Source: Panopea generosa (Eukaryota; Mollusca; Bivalvia; Adapedonta; Hiatellidae). Taken from it: a stretch of 64,000 nt of DNA. The position numbers and the translations under genes were made by a program. This document shows positions 27,501 to 40,534 of the stretch, in pieces (the first letter of the stretch is position 1; each line of letters starts with the position of its first letter). A model generated the notes under the pieces. That model did not search any database and had not been told where the DNA came from. It worked only from the letters and a program-made list of their open reading frames with translations. The stretch spans positions 28,137,932 to 28,201,931 of the forward strand of contig CM055907.1 in assembly GCA_029582155.1 (NCBI GenBank), read 5' to 3'.

Positions 27501-30500
27501 TTCTCTGTAGATATTATCTTTGTCATTGCTATATGTACAGTCACTGCAGTCTGTGACATTATTTTTCTATAGATATTTTCTTCGTCATTGCTATATGTAC
27601 AGTCGGTGCAGTCTGTGACTTTTCTTCTATGTATATATGTTCTTCTTTATGGCTCTTTGTACAGTCGGTGCAGTCTGTGAAATCACTTCTCTATAGATAT
27701 TTTCTTCGTCATTGGTATATGTTCAGTCGGTGCAGTCTGTGACTATACTTCTATGTAGATATGTTCTTCGTCATGGCATTATGTACAGTCGGTGCAGTCT
27801 GTGACATTACTGCTATGTAGATATTTTCTTCGTCGTTGCTATATTTACAGTCGGTGCAGTCTGTGACATTACTGCTCTGTAGATATTTTCTTCGTCATTG
27901 CTGCATGTACAGTCGGTGCAGTCTGTGACATCACTTCTCTATAGATATTTGCTTCGTCATTGCTATATGTACAGTCGGTGCAGTCTGTGGCTTTACTTCT
28001 CTGTAGATATCTTCTTCGTTATTGCTATATGTACAGTCGGTGCAGTCTGTGACATTACTTCTATGTAAATATGTTCTTCGTCATGGCTATATGTACAGTC
28101 GGTGCAGTCTGTGACATTACTGCTATGTAGATATGTTCTTCGTCATTGCTATAATTACAGTCGGTGAAGTTTGTGACATTACTGCTCTGTAGATATTTTC
28201 ATCGTCATTGCTATATGTACAGTCGGTGCAGTCTTTGACATTACTTCTCTGTAGATATTTCTTCGTCATTGCTATATGTACAGTCAATGCAGTCTGTGAC
28301 ATTATTTCTCTATAGATATTTTCTTCGTCATTGCTATATGTACAGTCGGTGCAATCTGTGACATTACTTCTCTGTATACGGTAGATCTTCTTCGTCATTG
28401 CTATATGTACAGTCGGTGCAGTCTGTGACTTTTCTTCTCTATCGATATTTTCTTAGCCATGGCTACATGTAAAATCGGTGCAGTCTGTGACATGACTGCT
28501 ATTTAGATATTTTCTTCGTCATTGCTATATGTACAGTCGATGCAGTCTGTGACATTACTGCTCTATAGATATTTTCTTCGTCTTTGCTATATGTACAGGT
28601 GCTGCAGTCTGTGACATTACTTTTCTATAGATATTTTCTTCGCCATTGCTATATGTACAGTCGGTGCAGTCTGTGACATTACTGCTATGTAGATATTTTC
28701 TTCGTCATTGCTACATGTACTGTCGGTGCAATCTGTGACATTATTTCTATATAGATAATTTCTTCGTCATTGCTATATGTACAGTCGGTGTAGTCTGTGA
28801 CATCACTTCTCTATAGCTATTTTCTTCGTCATTGCTGTATGTACAGTCGGTGCAGTCTGTGACTTTACTTCTCTATAGATATGTTCTTCGTCATGGCTAT
28901 ATGTACAGTCGTAGCAGTCTGTGACATTACTGCTATGTAGATATGTTCTTCGTCATTGCTATATTTACAGTCGGTGCAGTCTGTGACATTACTGCTATGT
29001 AGATATGTTCTTCGTCATTGCTATATTTACAGTCGGTGCAGTCTGTGACATTACTGCTCTGTAGATATTTTCTTCGTCATTGCTATATGTACAGTCAATG
29101 CAGTCTGTGACATTACTTTTCTATAGATATTTTTTTCGTCATTGCTATATGTACAGTCGGTGCAGTCTGTGACATAACTTCTCTGTAGATATCTTCTTCG
29201 TCATTGCTATATGTACGGTCGGTGTTATCTGTGACTTTTCTTCTCTATAGATATTTTCTTCGCCATGGCTATATGTACAATCGGTGCAGTCTGTGACATA
29301 ACTGCTATGTAGATATTTTCTTCGTCATTGCTATATGTACAGTCGGTGCAGTCTGTGACATTACTTCTCTATAGATATTTTCTTCGCCATTGCTATATGT
29401 ACAGTCGGTGCAGTCTGTGACATTACTGCTATGTTGATATTTTCTTCGTCATGGCTATATGAATAGTCAGTGCAGTCTGTGACATTACTTCATTATAGAT
29501 ATTTTCTTCGTCATTGCTACATATACAGTCGTTGCAGTCTGTGAAATTACTGATTGATAAGTTGATATTTTCTACGTCATGGCTATATATACAGTCGGTG
29601 CAGTCTGTGACATTACTTCTATGTAGATATTTCCTTCGTCATGTCTGTATGTACAGTCGTTGCAGTCTGTGACTTTACTTCTATGTAGATATGTTCTTCG
29701 TCTCTGCTATATGTACAGTCGGTGCAATATGTGAAATTACTGCTATGTTGATACTTTCTTAGTCATGGCTCTATGTACAGTCGTTGCAGTCTGTGACATT
29801 ATTTCCATATTTTTCTTCGTCTTGGCTATATATACAGCCGGTGCAGTCTGTGACATTACTTCTTTGTAGATATTTTCTTCGTTATGGCTATATGTATAGT
29901 CGATGAAGTCTGTGACACTACTTCTATGTTGATATTTTCTTCGTCATGGCTATATGTACAGTCGGTGCAGTATGTGGCATTACTGCTATGTAGAAATTTT
30001 CTTCGTCATGGTTATATGTACAGTCCGTGCAGTCTGTGACATTATTTCTTTGTAGATATTTTCTTCGTCATGGCTTTATATACAGTCGGTGCAGTCTGTG
30101 GCATTACTGCTATGTAGATGATTTCTTCGTCATGGCTATATGTACAGTCGGTGGAGTCTGTGACATTTCTACTATGTAATTATGTTTTTCGTCATGGTTA
30201 TATGTAACATCAGTGCAGTCTGTGACATAACTGATTGATAAGTTGATATATGTTCTTCTTCATGGCTATATGAACAGTCGGTGCATTCTGTGACATTACT
30301 GATTGATAAGTTGATATTTTCTTCGTCATGGCTATATGAAAAGTCGGTGCAGTGTTCGGCATTACTGCTATGTAAATATTTTCTTCGTTATCGCTATATA
30401 TGCAGTCGGTGCAGTATGTGACATTTCTGCTATGTAGATATTTTCTTCGTCATGGCTATATGTACAGTCGTTGCAGTCTGTAACATTTCTGCTATGTAGA

Positions 30501-32812
30501 TATGTTCTTTGTTATGGTTATATGTACACTCGGTGCTGTCTGTGACATTACTGATTGATAAGTTGATATATTCTTCGTGATAGCTATATGAACAGTCGGT
30601 GCTGTCTGTTGCATTTCTGGTTTGTAGATATATTCTTCGTCATTGCTATATGAACAGTCGGTGCAGTCTGTTGCATTTCTGCTATGTAGATATGTTCTTC
30701 GTCATGGTTATATGTACAGTCGGTGCAGTCTGTGACATTACTGATTGATAAGTTAATATTTTCTTCGTCATGGCTATATAAACAGTCGGTGCATTCTATG
30801 ACATTACTACTATGTAGATATGTTTCTTCGTCATGGCTATATAAACAGTCGGTGCATTCTGTGACATTACTTCTATGTAGATATTTTCTTCGTCATGGTT
30901 ATATGCACAGTCGGTGCAGTCTGTGACATTACTTCTATGTAGATGTTTTCTTCGTCATGGTTACATGTACAGTCGGTACAGTCTGTGACATTACTTCTAT
31001 GTAGATATTTTCTTCGTTATGGCTATATATACAATCGGTGCAGTCTGTGGCATTACTGCTATGAAGATATTTTCTTCGTCTTGGCTGTATGTACAGTTGG
31101 TGTAGTCATTGACATTTCTGCTATGTAGATACTTTCCTCGTCATGGTTATATGTACAGTCGGTGCAATCTGTGACATTACTTCTATGTAGATATTTTCTT
31201 CGTCATGGCTATATGTACAATCGGTGCAGTCTATGGCATTACTGCTATGTTGATATTTTCTTCATCATGGCTGTATGAACAGTTGGTGGAGTCTTTGACA
31301 TTTCTGCTGTGTAGATACGTTCTTCGTCATGGTTATATGCACAGTCGGTGCAGTCTGTCACATTACTTCTATGTAGATATTTTCTTCGTCATTGTTCCAT
31401 GTACAGTCGGTGGAGTCTGTGACATTACTTCTCTATAGATATGTTCTTCGTCATGGCTATATGTACAGTCGGTGCTGTCTATGGCATTACTGCTACGTAA
31501 ATATTTTCTTCGTCATGCCTATATGTACAGTCGGTGGAGTCTGTGACATTTCTGCTATGTAGATATGTTCTTCGTCATTGCTATATGTACAGTCGGTGCA
31601 GTCTTGGACATTAATGATTGCTAAGTTGATATTTTCTCCGTCAGGGCTATTTGAACACTCGGTGCATTCTGTGACATTACTTCTATGTAGATATCTTCTT
31701 TGTCATGGCTATATGAGCAGTCGGTGCAGTCTGTGGCATTACTGCTATGTAGATATTTTGTTTGTCATGGCTATATGAACAGTCGGTGCAGTCTGTGGCT
31801 TTACTGCTATGCAAATATTTTCTTCTTCAGAGCTATATGAACAGTCTTAGCAGTCTGTAACATTACTGCAGTGTAGGTTTTTTCTTCGTCATGGCTATAT
31901 GTACAGTCGTTGCAGTCTGTAGCATTACTTCTATGTAGATATGTTCTTCGTCATGGCTATATGAACAATCGGTGCAGTCTGTAGCATTACTTTTATGTAG
32001 ATATGTTCTTCGTCATGGCCATATGAACAGTCGGTGCAGTCTGTGGCTTTACTGCTATGCAAATATTTTCTTCTTCAGAGCTATATGAACAGTCTTAGCA
32101 GTCTGTAACATTACTGCAATGTAGGTTTTTTCTTCGTCATGGCTATATGAACAGTCGTTGCAGTCTGTGACATTTCTGCTATGTAGATATGTTCTTCGTC
32201 ATGGCCATATGAACAGTCGGTGCAGTCTGTGGCATAAAATCTATGTAGATATGTTTTCATCATGGCAATATGAACACTCGGTGCAGTCTGTGGCATTACT
32301 GCTATGCAGATATTTTCTTCGTCATGGCTATATGTACAGTCGGTGCAGTCTGTGGCATTACTGCTATGTAGATATTTTATTCGTCATGTCTATATGGACA
32401 GTTGGTGCAGTCTGTGGCTTGACTGCTATGTAAATATCTTCTTCGTCATGGCTATATGAACAGTCGGTGCAATGTGTGACATTACTGCTATGTAGATATT
32501 TTCTTCGTCATGGCTATATGTACAGTCGTTGCAGTGTGTGACATTACTTCTCTATAGATATTTTCTTCGTCATGGCTATATGAACAATCGGTGCAGTCTG
32601 TGGCATTACTTCTATATAGATTAGTTTCGTCATAGCTATATGTACAATCGGTGCAGTCTGTGGCATTACTTTTATGTAGATTTTTTCTTCGTCATGGCTA
32701 TATGAACAGTCGAGGCAGTCTGTGGCATTACTGCTATGTAGATTTTTTTCTTCGTCATGGCTATATGAACAGTCGGTGCAGTCTGTGTCATTTCTGCAAT
32801 GAAGATTTGTTT
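15510..32812. repeat. 62-bp satellite-like array (array E), about 280 copies
   Basis: This is one near-continuous array of a 62-bp unit with core ACAGTCGGTGCAGTCTGTGA followed by CATTACTTCTCTATAGATAT and TTTCTTCGTCATTGCTATAT. Copies near both edges mostly read GTCATGGC where central copies mostly read GTCATTGC. Edge copies carry more indels, such as GATTGATAAG insertions near 29550-30760 and at 31613. Many short frames (60-112 aa, repeats of LYVQSVQSVTLLLYRY type) come from the repeat. The array separates divergent genes 1 and 2. Confidence 0.97.
20760..25690. repeat. 1550-bp higher-order repeat within the 62-bp array, about 3.2 copies
   Basis: Blocks of 25 monomers (25 x 62 = 1550 bp) repeat with very few differences. 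For example, the segment beginning at 22086 recurs at 23636 and 25186, and the TACGTACAGTCGG variant near 21160 recurs near 22710 and 24260. Differences between copies are only scattered substitutions, so the block duplications are much younger than the monomer array. The pattern breaks near 25690, where one monomer is missing. Confidence 0.92.
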
Positions 32813-32819
32813 CTTTTTT

Positions 32820-33515
32820 TAATATACATCAAATGGTAATGAAATATGACGGTATTAACGATGTACTTATTAACGATATATTTTACCTGACACTATGAGT
32901 AGTAAATATGTTATTAACCACGATGCATTATGTAATGGTCTGAAATAAAATATCTGTTCAGTTCTGTTGTTCTGTTCCATTAAATAACATCATTGAGTTC
33001 GTGGGATTTTAAAGCTATCAAAATAATCTTGAATATGGTTTTCACCGCCTGCATGAAATATTAGTATGTATAGCAAAGTTTTATAGTTTAATCGAAGATA
33101 ATCCAAGATGTCGATGTTCAAATAAGGTTTTTACAAACAAAACGTGTATATAAACGATATGCAGGTTGTTCGTAAAATGAATGGGGCGTACGTGATTTCC
33201 TGAAAATACATAAATATATCACAGATTAAGTTTGTAAGTTCAATTGATGACCCATTTTCTAAATCCGCCAGTTTTATACAGACATTGTAGATATGCTGAC
33301 GTCTACACATGTAATGTGCTCATTAAAACAAGCGTTTTTAATTCGTTTTCTATTATTATTTTGAAAAACAACAATAACAACACCACCACCACCACCACCA
33401 ACAACAACATCAATAACCACAACAACATATCCTAGCTCTATTAATGTGAAACAAAGTTTTATGAATATTGTTTTGGCTGTTATCTTAAATATGAAACTGA
33501 AAGGCTCATCAACTG
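32820..33515. other. Unique AT-rich gap with an (ACA/ACC)n microsatellite
   Basis: A trinucleotide tract of ACA, ACC and ATC units lies at about 33366-33427 and gives the poly-N/T tail of a chance frame at 33244-33435. No gene is supported. Confidence 0.6.
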
Positions 33516-33519
33516 TCGC

Positions 33520-33778
33520 AGTGCATTTGCCAACTGTGTATACATTTGGCTACTTAGTGTGCAGTGTATTTGCCAACTGTGTATACATTTGGCTACTTAG
33601 TGCGCAGTGTATTTGCCAACTGTGTATACATTTTGCTACTAAGTGCGCAGTGTATTTGCCAACTGTGTATTCATTTGGGTACTTAGTGCGAAGTGTATTT
33701 GCCAACTGTGTATACATTTGGCTACTTAGTGTGCAGTGTATTTGCCAACTGTGTATACATTTGGCTACTTAGTGCACA
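33520..33778. repeat. 43-bp minisatellite (array F), about 6 copies
   Basis: The unit has core GCAGTGTATTTGCCAACTGT followed by GTATACATTTGGCTACTTAGT. It is tandem and well conserved. The plus-strand frame 33446-33772 across it is a repeat artefact. Confidence 0.93.
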
Positions 33779-34039
33779 CTGGGTTTATAAAGGATGTACA
33801 GCATGTTCATCTCTTACATGCAGTAATAAATACAAGTTATTAGTAATATGATATTAGCAAAAACAAAGAAATGATTCCTGCCCATAATTCGTCATAGAAT
33901 GAAATAAGTATGAAGTTTACGTTTATTTAACAACAAAATTGGAATGAATGACATGAAAAGCAAATTCATTTCAAAGATAAGGAATATCCATAATATTTCG
34001 TTAATAACAAACACGCACAATAAGTGTCAACACACCTTG

Positions 34040-34525
34040 GAACCGTCAAAACTGCCACTCTGGAGCCTAAACCTAGCTAACAGTTGTGCCAAAACCGCCA
34101 CTCTTGATCCCAAACCTAGCTAACAGTTGTGCCAAAACCGCCACTCTTGATCCCAAACCTAGCTAACGGTTGTGCTAAAACCGCCACTCTGGAGCCTAAA
34201 CCTAGCTAACAGTTGTGCCAAAACCGCCACTCTTGATCCCAAACCTAGCTAACAGTTGTGCCAAAACCGCCACTCTTGATCCCAAACCTAGCTAACGGTT
34301 GTGCTAAAACCGCCACTCTGGAGCCTAAACCTAGCTAACAGTTGTGCCAAAACCGCCACTCTTGATCCCAAACCTAGCTAACAGTTGTGCCAAAACCGCC
34401 ACTCTTGATCCCAAACCTAGCTAACGGTTGTGCTAAAACCGCCACTCTGGAGCCTAAACCTAGCTAACGGTTGTGCCAAAACCGCCACTCTGGAGCCTAA
34501 ACCTAGCTAACGGTTGTACCAACAT
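34040..34525. repeat. 43-bp minisatellite (array G), about 11 copies, arranged as a 129-bp trimer
   Basis: The unit has core CCTAGCTAACAGTTGTGCCA followed by AAACCGCCACTCTTGATCCCAA. Two unit types (CTGGAGCCTAAA and CTTGATCCCAAA; AACAGTTGTGCC and AACGGTTGTGCT) alternate in a fixed order of three, giving a 129-bp higher-order repeat seen about three times before two terminal units. It is GC-richer than its surroundings. Confidence 0.93.
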
Positions 34526-34597
34526 TTCAACTCTCGGGAAGAAGCCTTATACGCTTGACATGTACACTTTTATATAATGCTTATGCTTTTTGAACTT

Positions 34598-34712
34598 GCA
34601 TCTGTAAAGAAGTCTGGAACCTCTGCATGTAGCATCTGTAAAGTCATCTGGTACCTCTGCTTGTAGCATCTGTAAAGTATTCTGGTACCTCTGCATGTAG
34701 CATCTTTATTTT
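34598..34712. repeat. 34-bp short tandem repeat (array H), about 3.4 copies
   Basis: The unit contains GCATCTGTAAAG and TCTGGTACCTCTGCATGTA. Copies start near 34600, 34634 and 34668, with a partial copy near 34701. No coding signal. Confidence 0.85.
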
Positions 34713-34714
34713 GT

Positions 34715-35780
34715 ATGGCCATTGCACGAGAAAGCGTGTGATATTTTAAAGCACTCAAGAAAAAAGTCTAGCAGAGTTATATTTGTGTGCTAAATATCTT
34801 TAGTTATGCTGCCTGTATAGCATTCAGTACAACAATTCAAACAATTTATAGACAGAAATATTAGCTCCAATAACAAATGTATTTGTGGAGCGTTTCAATT
34901 GAAACAAACACAGATTGTTACGGTTATTATATTAAAGATAATGTGACCAAGTTTCCGTCATGGCCATAAGTAATCACGAATGTCAATACATCTAATATGG
35001 TACATGTATCTCCGCCAGCGTAAATATGTCCACTGACTATTTCTAAATATTCTTTAAATGCTCAAAGTTCAAGGCTGGAGTTAAACATTTAATTCACTAG
35101 TGTGTTGTCCGTTTAAGTTGTCTGTTGAACATTTAACCTGAAAGCATTTTTACTGACTATTGCCATCAGTTTTTACGATCTCGCTGTCTGGCTTGCATTT
35201 ATATAAAACGCAATTTCGAGTTCAAACTTAAGGTTATTGATAAAGAAGTTGTCAATATAAGAAAGTATTACAAGATCATCATCATCGAGCGTCATCCGTC
35301 ACAGTCATCAGTACATTATTATATTTCAAATACAGTCCCGAAGTTTATAGATATTAAGTTAAGCATACATTGTGCTATCTTCACATGGACAGAAAAAGAT
35401 CGAGAATGGGTGCATGACATTTGGCTTCCAATGTGTGTTTGGCTAGCGACCGTTCCAAGGCAGTGATGCTCTGTATGTACATATATGTAACGTATCTATC
35501 AGGGTTATACCATATCTTGGACTTCCACATTGTATCGTGACAATGCTATATTAAGTGTGTCTTCATAGTGTAAAGCTTTCTCAGCGCGTACATATATGCC
35601 ACTCAGTGACAAGTCTTGCATGAAACATAGGTTTAAAATGTAATGTATGGAAAACACATTACGTTTTTATTATGTTTACCAAAATACGTTTTAAATTGAT
35701 AATTTATTTCCTTTTGTAGAATTCAGCTTTGTTTATACAAATATATCAGCTTATAATGACAGATATGTTAACTTGATCAA
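34715..35780. other. Unique AT-rich intergenic sequence
   Basis: Nothing is recognised: no ORF with family resemblance, no tRNA-like element and no tandem structure. Confidence 0.5.
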
Positions 35781-35789
35781 TAGCCAGTT

Positions 35790-37105
35790 CTTACGATAGG
35801 CATAAAGACTTGACCAATAGCCAGTACTAACGATATACATGAACACTTGACCAATAGCCAGTATTTACGATAGGCATAAAGCCTTGACCAATAGCCAGTA
35901 CTAACGATAGGCCTAAAGACTTGACCAATAGCCAGTACTAACGATACATATGAAGACTTGACCAATAGCCAGTACTTACGATAGGCATAAAGACTTGACC
36001 AATAGCCAGTACTTACGATAGACATAAAGACTTGACCAATAGCCAGTACTAACGATATACATGAAGACTTGACCTACGATAGGCATAAAGGCTTGATCAA
36101 TAGCCAGTACTAACGATATACATGAATATTTGACCAATAACCAGTACAAAATATATACATGAAGACTTGACCAATAGCCAGAACTAACGATATACATGAA
36201 AACTTGATCAATATCCAATACTAACGATATACATGAAGACTTGACCAATAACCAGTACTAACGATATACATGAAGACTTGACCAATAACCAGTACTAACG
36301 ATATACATGAAGACTTGACCAATAACCAGTACTAACGGTATACATGAAGACTTGACCAAAATCCAGTACTAATGATATACATGAAGACTTGACAAATAAC
36401 CAGTACTAACGATATACATGAAGACTTGACCAATAACCAGTACTAACGGTATACATGAAGACTTGACCAAAAGCCAGTACTAATGATATACATGAAGACT
36501 TGACAAATAACCACTACTGACGATATACATGAAGACTTGACCAATAGCCAGTACTTACGATATACATGAAGACTTAACAAATAATCAGTACCAACGATAT
36601 ACATGAAGACCTGACCAATAGCCAGTACTTACGATAGGCATAAAGTCTTGACCAATAACCAGTACTTACGATAGGCATAAAGACTTGACCAATAGCCAGT
36701 ACTAACGATATACATGAAGACTTGACCAATAACCAGTACTAACGATATACATGAAGACTTGATCAATAGCCAGTACTTTCGATATACATGAAGAGTGCTT
36801 ACGAATTACATGAAGACTTGACCAATAGCCAGTACTTACGATATACATGAAGACTTGACCAATAGCCAGTACTTACGATAGGCATAAAGACTTGACAAAT
36901 AGCCAGTACTTGCGATATACATGAAAACTTGACCAGTAACCAGCACTTACGATATACATGAAGACTTGACCAAAAGCCAGTACTTACAATATACATGAAG
37001 ACTTGACCAATAGCCAGTACTTACGATATACATGAAGACTTGACCAATATGCAGTAGTTATGATAGGCATAACGACTTGACCAATAACCAGTACTTACTA
37101 TAAGC
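35790..37105. repeat. 37-bp minisatellite (array I), about 35 copies
   Basis: The unit has core GACTTGACCAATAGCCAGTA followed by CTAACGATATACATGAA, with recurring alternatives (TTACGATAGGCATAAA). Partial units occur near 36070 and 36795. The minus-strand frames over it (SIVSTGYWSS-type repeats) are artefacts. Confidence 0.95.
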
Positions 37106-37164
37106 AACAAAACTTGAAAAATGTTATGTCATCATTACATCATGTGTTGCTTCTCATTATGCTA

Positions 37165-37987
37165 CACACACGCTACAGTTTGATATATATACACGCTACA
37201 GATTGATATATACACACGCTACAGTTTGATATATACACACGCTACAGATTAATGTATACACACGCTACAGTTTGATATATACACACGCTACAGATTGATA
37301 TATACACACGCTACAGATTGATGTATACACACGCTACAGTTTGATATATACACACGCTACAGTTTGATATATACACACGCTACAGTTTGATATATACACA
37401 CGCTACAGATTGATGTATACACACGCTACAGTTTGATATATACACACGCTACAGATTGATGTATACACACGCTACAGTTTGATGTATATACACGCTACAG
37501 TTAGATGTATACACACGCTACAGATTGATGTATACACACGCTACAGTTTGATATATACACACGCTACAGATTGATGTATACACACGCTACAGTTTGATAT
37601 ATACACACGCTACAGATTGATATATACACACGCTACAGATTGATATATACAAACGCTACAGTTTGATATATACACACGCTACATATTGGTATATACACAC
37701 GCTAAAGATTGATATACACACACGCTACATATTGATATATACACACGCTACATATTGATATATACACACGCTACAGATTGATATATATGCACACGTTACA
37801 TATTGATATATACACACGCTACATATTGATATATACACACGCTACAAATTGATATATACACACGCTACAGTTTGATAGATACACAGGCTACATATTGATA
37901 TATACACACGCTACAGTTTGATATTTACACACGCTACATATTGATATATACACACGCTTTATATTGATATATACACACGCTACAGAT

Positions 37988-38025
<38 letters not shown>

Positions 38026-38126
38026 GTTATATATTGGTATATACACACGCTACATATTGATATATACACTCACTACATATTGATATATACACACGCTACA
38101 GTTTGATATATACACAAGCTACATAT

Positions 38127-38164
<38 letters not shown>

Positions 38165-38285
38165 TACAGATTGATATATACACACGCTACAGTTTGATAT
38201 ATACACAGGCTACAGTTTTTTATATACACAGGCTACATATTGATATATATACACGCTACAGATTGATATATACACACGCTACGCC
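37165..38285. repeat. 23-bp minisatellite (array J), about 47 copies, with two (TA)n expansions
   Basis: The unit ACACACGCTACAGTTTGATA plus TAT repeats every 23 bp. Variants swap CAGTTTG, CAGATTG and CATATTG. Two copies contain expanded TA tracts (about 37990-38022 and 38130-38162). It runs straight toward the CA microsatellite downstream. Confidence 0.95.
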
Positions 38286-38369
38286 TACCTTAACCATCAA
38301 AATTGTCACACATTTTCGCACCCACCCCTAAAAATACCTCGCAAGGTAAACCAATTCACACATGCAAAT

Positions 38370-38370
<1 letters not shown>

Positions 38371-38414
<44 letters not shown>

Positions 38415-38424
38415 CACGCACACA

Positions 38425-38499
<75 letters not shown>

Positions 38500-38533
38500 C
38501 ACACACACACACACCACACACACACATATATAT

Positions 38534-38593
<60 letters not shown>

Positions 38594-38594
38594 A
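38371..38594. repeat. (CA)n microsatellite with TA interruptions
   Basis: A long alternating CA tract is interrupted by ATATATA, GCA and CCA. It opens long HT-repeat frames on plus and CV-repeat frames on minus, none of which are genes. Confidence 0.97.
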
Positions 38595-38602
38595 ATATAT
38601 AT

Positions 38603-38883
38603 GGAGATAATTATATGTGAATAACCGAGACATATATGTACAGACCAGACTACGGCGGATGCGCCTAGCTACAATGCAAACCATAGATACAATATCAAGG
38701 CCTCTGCCAAACCAATAAATTTGGTGTCGACCATGACTTATATACTATGGAATTACATGCAACACATCTGGACAGGGTGGACAAATTTACATACATGAAG
38801 TGATAGCTTTATATGAGTAGGATCCAGTTAAGGATTCATGACTACTCACATGTTATATAAAGGACATATTTATAAAGCCGTTG
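38603..38883. repeat. Dispersed/duplicated element, copy 1 (about 280 bp)
   Basis: This sequence recurs nearly unchanged at 39012-39285 (offset 409 bp). It includes CAGACCAGACTACGGCGGAT and GGTGTCGACCATGACTTATA. The intervening 125 bp are unique and contain AAGGGAGATAATT, a motif I recall as frequent near mollusc repeat ends. No terminal inverted repeat or coding capacity was seen. Confidence 0.88.
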
Positions 38884-39011
38884 GATCATATAGATACAGT
38901 GAATTCATATATATTTAATTTCATAAAGGGAGATAATTAAATTCACAATAACGGAATTTACGATTTTTTGGATCTTTTCAGATGCTCATTCACAATTTAT
39001 GATATATATAT

Positions 39012-39285
39012 TGAGATAATTATATGTGAATAACCAAGACATAAATGTACAGACCAGACTACGGCGGATGCGCCTAGCTACAATGCAAACCATAGATACA
39101 ATATCAAGGCCTCTGCCAAACCAATAAATTTGGTGTCGACCATGACTTATATACTATGTAATTACATGCAACACATCTTGACAGGGTGGACAAATTTACA
39201 TACATGAAGTGATAGCTTTATATGAGTAGGATCCAGTTAAGGATTCATGACTACTCACATGCTATATAAAGGACAGATTTATAAA
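39012..39285. repeat. Dispersed/duplicated element, copy 2 (about 275 bp)
   Basis: This is the direct-orientation partner of the copy at 38603-38883 and differs by only a few substitutions (for example ATCTTGACAGG versus ATCTGGACAGG). Both copies end near TATAAAGGACAKATTTATAAA. It could be a recent local duplication or two insertions of one short element. Confidence 0.88.
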
Positions 39286-39599
39286 TATATATACTAGAAC
39301 GCACATGTATATGGATCTATATAAATAAATATCTATATATTGGATTTCAATTTGTAATTGTTCGCTGTTTAACCCACGATTTAAACGTTAATTGACATTT
39401 ATTTCTAAATTCATAAATGTTTGGCATCTGATTGATGTACTACTTTCTGTTCCCATCAATGGTGATATCGATGTCCGATTCAAATTAAACTGCAAGAGAT
39501 ACCGTTGATACTTAAAGATGCTTTATATCAAATTAAATAGCCGGCGAATGATGTTTACGGCACATGACTCTTGCCAGCAGCAAGATTCGTCGCGTTGTC

Positions 39600-39684
39600 T
39601 ATTTTCAAGATTTACTTCCGGTTGGCACTTAACGCAAAGCAGTAAATGTTTTCAATGGACATTGCTGATATAGGAAAGTGAGAG
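39600..39684 (+). promoter_or_regulatory. Candidate promoter and 5' noncoding exon of gene 2
   Basis: A strong splice donor GAG|GTAAGA ends a possible noncoding exon at 39684. The matching acceptor is TATTTCAG at 40519-40526, 8 bases before the gene 2 ATG. An ETS-like motif ACTTCCGG lies at 39614-39621 in a locally GC-richer stretch. The exon start and true promoter are not resolved. This is inference from splice-signal quality only. Confidence 0.35.
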
Positions 39685-40534
39685 GTAAGATCTAAATACA
39701 TTTTTTTGTAATTGCAATAACCTTTATTACCAAATGAATCCTTAAATGTATAATTCGTAGAAACAATTATACATTAGCACTGTAAATTTTTTATCGCTGA
39801 GTGTATTTAATTAAATTTTAGGGGAACATACTAGTAATTATTTTTTAACTGTTTTTAATTGGTCATAAAAAAAATAGTGTATTTAGTTTTAATATGATAG
39901 AGAAAATGTAGAAACTATGTAGTTACATTGGCCTAAGTATAATAGATTCTAATGTTTAAGTTTTGTTTTACAATACTTCCGTTTCTATCGATTTTATTAG
40001 AGCAATTATATATATATCGTGGCAACAGTTATATTCTATGGTTGTTGATAAATAACAGCATTTTTGAGAGAATGTTTCTTGAATGCTATATAAATTGTAT
40101 TTTCGCTGTTTTCAATTAGAAAAATAACAAATGGCAATGATTACTTAAATTGAAATTATTATAACTCGTGAACACCTGATCCATCCAGTCGATGAAAATA
40201 TATACTTCAAGCATAATTGTGAAATCTTTTAGGTTTGTTATAGTTACTATGTTCACTGTTGCATCAGTCACATATGTGTGTGGATTTGATCAAGGCTAAA
40301 CACATACATTTAGACTAGACATTTACCTATAGTAGAGATTATATTTCGTTTTGGCAAATAAGTACAGGATACTGTGAAGATTGACAAATAGTACTAGACG
40401 TTCGTCTAAGTTATATTATAGACTTGGGAAATGTATGTTTGCTCAGTAAACAGCTGTTTTCTGAATTGTCAGTGATAATTTTTTCATTAAAATCAAAATA
40501 TCTATATTTTTAATTATATATTTCAGCAATCACC

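Noticed and set aside
17283..32839. Many 60-112 residue ORFs with repeated VQSVQSVTLLLYRY or TVHIAMTKK-type sequence
   Set aside because: They arise from the 62-bp array on either strand; the 'conserved' copies at 22086, 23636 and 25186 reflect the 1550-bp repeat, not selection on protein.
33244..33435. ORF ending in poly-Asn/Thr
   Set aside because: The tail is the ACA/ACC microsatellite and the rest is AT-rich random sequence.
38303..38684. HT-repeat and CV-repeat ORFs up to 118 residues
   Set aside because: These are pure products of the CA microsatellite.
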